The notes under the pieces are model-generated. The model was not told where the DNA came from. It made no database searches and saw only the letters and a program-made list of their open reading frames with translations. Positions 58,680 through 64,000 of a DNA stretch of 64,000 nucleotides are shown here, one piece after another. The DNA is taken from contig OX638134.1 in assembly GCA_951804985.1 (NCBI GenBank), forward strand, positions 83,121,679-83,185,678, read 5' to 3'. The first letter of the stretch is position 1. Every line of letters starts with the position of its first letter. A program made the translations under genes and the position numbers. This DNA is from Dryomyza anilis (taxonomy: Eukaryota > Arthropoda > Insecta > Diptera > Dryomyzidae).

Positions 58680-59560
58680 AACCCTATGCAGAAACATGCA
58701 TGAGATACATTGTCTAGATACAATGCAACGAATTAAAAAATTTTAACACCACGTAGATACTGTATTTATCAACGAGATACATGTATGAGATACATTATCT
58801 AGATACAACGTAAAAAGTATAATTAAAAATACAAAATATATATTTGCACCATATGCAGATATTGCATTTGTCATTGAGATACATGATAGAGATACATAAT
58901 CCAAATAGATTTTAAATATATGCGATAAAAAACGAAATCATTTATTTTTATAGCACGCAGATACTGTATATATAAAGTTGAGATACATGTTTCAGATACT
59001 TTATCTATATGTTAAAAGTAAATTATACAAAAAATAAAGCAAATAGTTATAAAAATCATTAATAAATTTATTTAAAAATACCTAAAAAAACACCCTATGC
59101 AGATACTGCATTTGTCGCTGAGATACAAGCTAGAGATACATTATCTAGTTGCATTTTAAAGCTATACGTTAAAAGACAAATACATTTATTTTCACAAAAC
59201 GCAGTTACTGTTTATATCGGTAAGATACTTGGTTGAGATACTTTAACTGTCTATGAGATACATGCTTGCAATACTTTAGCCAGATACAATGTCAAAGTTT
59301 ATTATGCCAAAAATAAAGCTTCAAATAATTTGGAATTTATAAAAATAAAAACGAAATAAATCAATATAAATCAGATGCATTTTAAAGATAAATTTACTAA
59401 AGCTTCATCTAAATAAAGTATGTTTTGCTATTTTTAAATGTGCTTGAAAAAACTTTGCAGAAAACACTGAATAAATTAGATGCTTGCTTTCAGATACTTA
59501 CTTCAGGTAATAGCTTCAGATACTTGCTGCAGATACATTTTGTGGATAGACTATACAAAA
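58680..59560. repeat. GAGATACAT motif repeat field upstream of vvl
   Basis: A phrase resembling GCAGATACTG ... GAGATACAT ... ATTATCTAGATAC recurs about every 100-150 bases (58700, 58755, 58855, 58955, 59098, 59200, 59240, 59495). Its core AGATACA/TGTATCT is the same heptamer clustered at 3.9 and 8-10 kb. Confidence 0.65.
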
Positions 59561-60235
59561 GCTAGTTCGCATATTCCTACTGCATGCAACAGTCTCTTTA
59601 GTTTGATCCTGAAAATTGTGAAAATACCTTTCGATATTTACAACTGCGTTGCAAATCTTTTGCAGCTATAAATAGTATCTACAACAATTTTTTCATTTGT
59701 TCGCTGTATCTTTTATATTGATTTAAATGGAAACGTGCATGAACTCAACGTGGAGACACATTTTTATTCTCTAAATATTCGTGGTATAGAAAAACAAACA
59801 CCTGCATGCGTTGATTTGCATATTTTTGAAAAACGCTCACTTGGAGACAGTGTAGATACTGTTCATAAATCACACAGCAAACAAAAAATACAAGAATAAC
59901 AGAGCATCTTGGATACAATAACAAATGTAAAGAAAATATAAAAAAATAATAATATTTTCAATATGCCCATAGAAAAACAAAGCAACACCGAAACTTAACA
60001 ATGTTAAATTGTAACATTGTGGCTGCATGTTAAACGAAATACATAGATGGGATAGATAAGATGCTCGTATCTGCAAGATAAGATGCGCAAGACAAACATA
60101 TTGAAAAATTATTTAAAAAATTGAATTAAAATAAGCATATTGTTCTATTCAAAAAATGTCATTTATTCAAATAATATAATTGACAGAAATTAATTTTGAA
60201 TCCAGTAAAAAATTAAATATGATTTAAAAATTTGA
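59561..60235. other. AT-rich intergenic sequence, no feature recognised
   Basis: No gene or repeat beyond scattered GATAC motifs; the short minus frame at 59870-60076 is a low-complexity artefact. Confidence 0.4.
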
Positions 60236-60605
60236 TTAATAAAACAACATGCAATAAAATATAATATAAAATAAAATAATATAAAATAATATAATATAAA
60301 ATAAAATACAATAAAATACAATACCATAAAATACAATACAAAAAATACTATAAAAACAATAAAAATACAATAAATACAATAAAATATAAAAAATACAATA
60401 AATAAATACAATGAAATAATTTAAAAAAATTAAAATTAAAAAATACAAATAAAATAAAATTATCTATAAAAATAAAAGAAAATTAAAAAAATATTTAATT
60501 AAATTATGTTATATTTTAGAAAAAAAAAAATACATATAATATATATAAAAAATAATATAAAATAATATAAAAAAAATTATATTAAAAAAATATATAAAAA
60601 AAAGT
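60236..60605. repeat. AT-only low-complexity tract (ATAAAAT-type)
   Basis: Almost pure A/T with irregular AAAATATAATAT units; overlapping frames are Y/F/I-rich translations of it. Confidence 0.9.
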
Positions 60606-60619
60606 CAAATAAATAACGT

Positions 60620-61060
60620 AAGCCTTGAATTCACTACAATTTTTAACGAATATTTGCCACAGCAATCAATAGTCTTTGATGTTCTACATTTCCAACTATG
60701 ACCGCGCCATCCAAAAACCCTGCACTGCGAACTCTGTGCTCGGCATACCTTGCACTGCATACTCCGCACCTTGAGCTCACTCATTCGCTACACTCTGCAC
60801 TACATAATCAATGCATAGCAGCAGCAGCAACACGAACCGCACAGCAATAGCAATAGCAACAGCAACAGCAGCCGCTTCATTTGCATGCAGTGTTTAAACT
60901 TCGACTCATTTCTTTCAATTTGCGACACTGACACCGATGGCAGCAACAAATACGAAATCAACAACAACAGCAATTGATTTGTCCGTTGGCATAACTTATG
61001 AACTGTTTGACAGACTGACAGACAGAAATACATATAGTCAGTCGATGGGCACATTTAAAA
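60620..61060. other. Unique island with CAG/CAA repeats upstream of vvl
   Basis: Complex sequence including a loose repeat CTGCACTGC/TTGCACTGC (60718-60760), CAGCAGCAG/CAATAG tracts (60818-60870) and an octamer ATTTGCAT (60879-60886). The minus frame 60800-61054 is leucine-repeat artefact. Candidate enhancer. Confidence 0.35.
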
Positions 61061-61540
61061 TATAAAAAAATCCAACATAGAGACTGCTAAACATAACAAA
61101 TACCATGGAACATGTTACATTTTTCGTTTGAAAATGAATTCCAATTTTAATTCGTTGGAGTTTTTATTTAGTTTTTCTAGTATTCGATTTTTTTATACGA
61201 AAATGAAAACTTTTTGAAATTAAAGCTGAATAAATTCAATTACTAAGTCATGTCCATTTCTTATGAAATGTTCATTCCATGATTTATTTTAATTGATATT
61301 TTCAATGCACACGTATATAGTGTCGAAATTCAGAATTTTCGGAACCAACTCAATTCGTGATTTCAAAAATTTTAAATCTGTATGTAGAAAAATCTGCAGA
61401 GAACTTAAGTTTTAAAATTGGAAGTTGTGGGTTTAATGGTTATGTAAATAAAAAGTAATATTTCAAAAAATGCCAAAAATTAATCGATTTTAAAAAGGTC
61501 TTTTATTGATTTATTATACCTTATATCAAATGTTAAGAGT
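61061..61540. other. AT-rich intergenic sequence, no feature recognised
   Basis: No gene or repeat structure seen. Confidence 0.4.
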
Positions 61541-61542
61541 TG

Positions 61543-62455
61543 GGGAGACCAGTGCTAAGTCGACATCGGGGCAAAGTCAATATTTGCTTTAAAACGCGAA
61601 TGGGATATCAGATCAACTTCAAATTGATACTGTACACGTAACATTAGATGCCACTGTTACCAAAGAAGAAAAATCCATTTTGTGCTGGAACTTCAGTTTT
61701 TATGTAATAAAATGTGTTTTTTGACTCAAAAAGTTACATATTGATAACACAGAAAACTTGTACTTGCCATTAAAGTTTTGATTATTTATATATTTTGTTG
61801 TGAGTTTTATGTAGTAAGAGGTTCACTTATCATATCGTGTTGATTTTTATTTTATTTTTCCATTCAATTCGCCTTTTTATGCCAATAATATTAGGCTAAG
61901 TCTCATGGGGTAAAGTCGACACATAAGCATTTGCTCAAAGTAGATGCCGCGAAAATACAATTTAATGAAACTTTTTGTTCTATGAGTTTTACAAAATAGT
62001 CCATTCTTACAATATAATGAGACTTGTCAATCAGTTGACCATGATTTAAGAAGTTATTGCAAAAAATAGATAAAATGTGAATAATATGAGTAATGGTCAA
62101 ACAATTTCGCGGGACCGGAATAAAACAGCACGAATAGTTTTCTCTTGGAATATATAATTCAATCAAATTGAAAGATATCAGCAAAAATGTGTATTCGCGG
62201 GAAAGTGGGTAGTGTTGACTTTACCCCAGCCTATTTTTCAGAAGCAGGTTTGAGGTTCTGTTGCATTTGCATTTGTTTCGTGGAAACTAAATATTGTAGA
62301 TCTTTACAGCTTATGGAACATTTTTAGTTAATGAATCAATCTATCCAACATTATTATTATTTTTGTCCTATGTCATTGATATGGAGGTCAAAATTAGCAT
62401 TTAGCAAACAGTGTTGTGGCATTGAAAACAGTGTCGACTTAGCCCCGGTCTTCCC
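61543..62455. mobile_element. Non-autonomous DNA transposon with GGGRAGACC...CTAAGTCGACA ends
   Basis: The left end GGGGAGACCAGTGCTAAGTC and right end (other strand) GGGAAGACCGGGGCTAAGTC form inverted repeats of about 25 bases continuing into GACA. A second inner inverted pair, GGGGTAAAGTCGACA at about 61907 and its mirror TGTTGACTTTACCCC at about 62213, gives subterminal repeats of the kind transposases bind. Interior frames (61903-62184 minus) have no transposase domain. Superfamily not assigned; no clear target duplication. Confidence 0.72.
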
Positions 62456-62735
62456 TACGTCTGAAGATTAAATCTTTATAAAATAAAATTATCTTTATTA
62501 GATAGGTATTTCATTATTTTTATAATTCTATTATATTTATTACTATACAAAAAAATAAAATGAAATATTAAAATATATAAGAACTGTTTTTGTTTTTTTT
62601 GGGAAAAGGGTAACATAATTTATTTTTTCAGTTAAAATTTTGGTTGATTTCGTAAAGTGTTTTATTGAAATAATTATAGGAAAAATATGTACCTAATCTC
62701 AGATGGGGAAAACGAATATTCAGAAATAGAAATTG
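62456..62735. other. AT-rich intergenic sequence
   Basis: Nothing recognised. Confidence 0.3.
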
Positions 62736-62748
62736 TATTAGAGTCATG

Positions 62749-63050
62749 TAGCCGCGGTAGCTCAGTGGTTAGTGCGTTGGACTGCGAGCCGAAAGGTCCC
62801 CGGTTCAAACCTGGACTGGGGCTAACAACATCTTTTCATAGAAACATTTTTCTATACTGCGCTACCTCTTGGCAGTAAATGGCAAACCTCCGAGAGTAAA
62901 CACATTGCCTATGAAAAGCTATTACCCGCCGTTCGGATTCGGCAATAAACTGTAGGTCCCACCACTTTGAGTACAAATATAACACGCACAGCTCAAAATG
63001 GTGAGAGAGCTCGGCCTAAGTTCTTATAGAACTGTAGTGCCAAACTATTA
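62749..63050 (+). mobile_element. tRNA-derived SINE, copy 6 (full length)
   Basis: Best-preserved plus-strand copy: A box TAGCTCAGTGG at 62758-62768, B box GGTTCAAACC at 62802-62811, acceptor-like GCCGCGG start. A 13-bp exact target-site duplication TATTAGAGTCATG occurs at 62736-62748 and 63051-63063. Confidence 0.96.
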
Positions 63051-63063
63051 TATTAGAGTCATG

Positions 63064-63612
63064 ATCGGATCGGGAACTGATCATTGTATTTGTACCTCAA
63101 CATAAACTGACCTGTTATACGGAGGGAAATAAACTTCTATAACTGGAGAGGAATTCGGTTCGAATGAAAATTAGCAGAATTTTACTAATATCAATAATAT
63201 GCTAATAAAATTTGAGAATTTATTATTTGTATACTAAGAAAGCAAATTACTTTGTTTTAAAAAAAGTGAACAAGAATTATTCTCCTTGGTTTTAAGAACT
63301 TAATTTATTGACACGTAAAATTGTTGCTGTATTCTTCGCAAAATGAAGAATTGCACTTAGTGACTTTCTTGATAATAAAGTGGATCTGTTTCTTAAAATC
63401 CCGAATGTTTCCTTTTTGCTGTATAGCACAAAGTATATTTCTTGATTTCTACTGGATTTTAGAAGGTTTTCCTTCCATATTCATGGCAAACATAATCCTT
63501 ATGAGGCCATATTTATGTATATCCTAATAAGGGTAATTTCTACTAATGCAGAACCATTATCAAATATTGCTGTTATTATTTTATTTTATAAAAATCCATA
63601 TTAAATACTTTA
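63064..63612. other. AT-rich intergenic sequence with MITE relic motifs
   Basis: 63056-63120 (TGATCGG, TGATCATTG) and 63528-63546 (AGGGTAATTTCTACTAATG) resemble decayed parts of the CCCTAGTAG family. No gene. Confidence 0.35.
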
Positions 63613-63925
63613 AATATTATAATAATAATAGTTTAACACTACAGTCCTATAAGAACTTAGGCCGAGCTCTCTCACCATTTTGAGCTGTGCGTGTTATATT
63701 TGTACTCAAAGTGGTGGGACCTACAGTTTATTGCCGAATCCGAACGGCGGGTGAGAGCTTTTTCATAGGCAATGGTTTTACTCTCGTAGGTTTGCCATTT
63801 ACTGACGAGTGGTAGCGCGGTATAGAAAAATGTTTCTATGAAAAGATGTTGTTAGCCCCAGTCCTGGCTTGAACCGGAGCCTTTCGGCTCGCAGTCCAAC
63901 GCACTAACCACTGAGCTACCGCGAG
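63613..63925 (-). mobile_element. tRNA-derived SINE, copy 7
   Basis: Minus-strand copy, slightly more diverged (box region CGAGTACT instead of CGGCTA at the head end; B box region shortened). Short flanking match TACTTTA at 63606-63612 and 63926-63932. Confidence 0.9.
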
Positions 63926-64000
63926 TACTTTATTATACTGAGAAAGTATTGTCTCTGCAATGAATTTAAATATTAAACTTTAAAAATTCATCAAAAACAC

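Noticed and set aside
6025..62272. POU octamers ATGCAAAT/ATTTGCAT as an autoregulation signal
   Set aside because: I found about ten, against roughly five expected for an AT-rich window of this size; some lie in repeats. Not enough for a claim.
1..64000. CRISPR arrays, bacterial operons, phage or organelle sequence
   Set aside because: The regular repeats have no spacers, the only gene is a eukaryotic homeodomain factor, and no prokaryotic gene order or rRNA is present.

Overview
The window is nuclear DNA of a higher (cyclorrhaphan/schizophoran) fly. The evidence is an intact, intronless ventral veins lacking (vvl, also called Cf1a or drifter) POU-homeodomain gene in strongly AT-rich, repeat-laden DNA with dispersed elements of fly type. 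I cannot name the genus from sequence alone. Only one protein-coding gene is recognisable. The other open reading frames are chance or low-complexity frames, apart from a short transposase relic at about 48.4 kb.

Layout. vvl lies on the minus strand (54866-56212, 448 aa). Its TAG stop sits in an exact leaky context (TAG CAA TCA, the CARYYA readthrough motif) and is followed in frame by 302 more sense codons (to 53957). The locus therefore probably makes a short protein and a C-terminally extended one. The likely 5' leader and promoter region is at about 56.2-58.5 kb and the 3' UTR runs below 53956. Downstream of vvl (1-53 kb) is a long gene-free region in which GC-richer unique islands (about 1.0-2.0, 3.5-4.1, 22.1-23.1, 26.5-27.4, 30.6-31.4, 34.8-35.4, 36.8-37.4, 38.05-38.6 and 40.7-41.1 kb, and upstream 60.6-61.1 kb) are separated by AT-rich repeats. 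By analogy with developmental transcription-factor loci these islands are candidate vvl enhancers; that is inference.

Repeats. (a) A 19-bp minisatellite family (GAATTTTTAGTGAAAAATT) forms five arrays of alternating orientation at 2.1, 4.3, 20.3, 31.7 and 35.4 kb. (b) Seven near full-length copies of a tRNA-derived SINE of about 300 bp carry A and B boxes, and most have target-site duplications. (c) A single, different tRNA-like element at about 48.0-48.2 kb carries a complete type I hammerhead ribozyme fold on the minus strand. (d) MITE-like and foldback elements include a hAT-type element with an 8-bp duplication nested in another element, a family with CCCTAGTAGAAATTT ends, a mariner-derived foldback and several long hairpins. 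(e) Tandem arrays include a perfect 8-bp satellite over the first 940 bp. (f) A possible solo LTR at about 12.5-13.1 kb has a heat-shock-type promoter. (g) A dense cluster of CGATA motifs at 14.8-15.2 kb resembles a fly insulator.

The most interesting points are the hammerhead/tRNA-like element, the programmed-readthrough signature of vvl, the CGATA cluster and the paired inverted minisatellite arrays.
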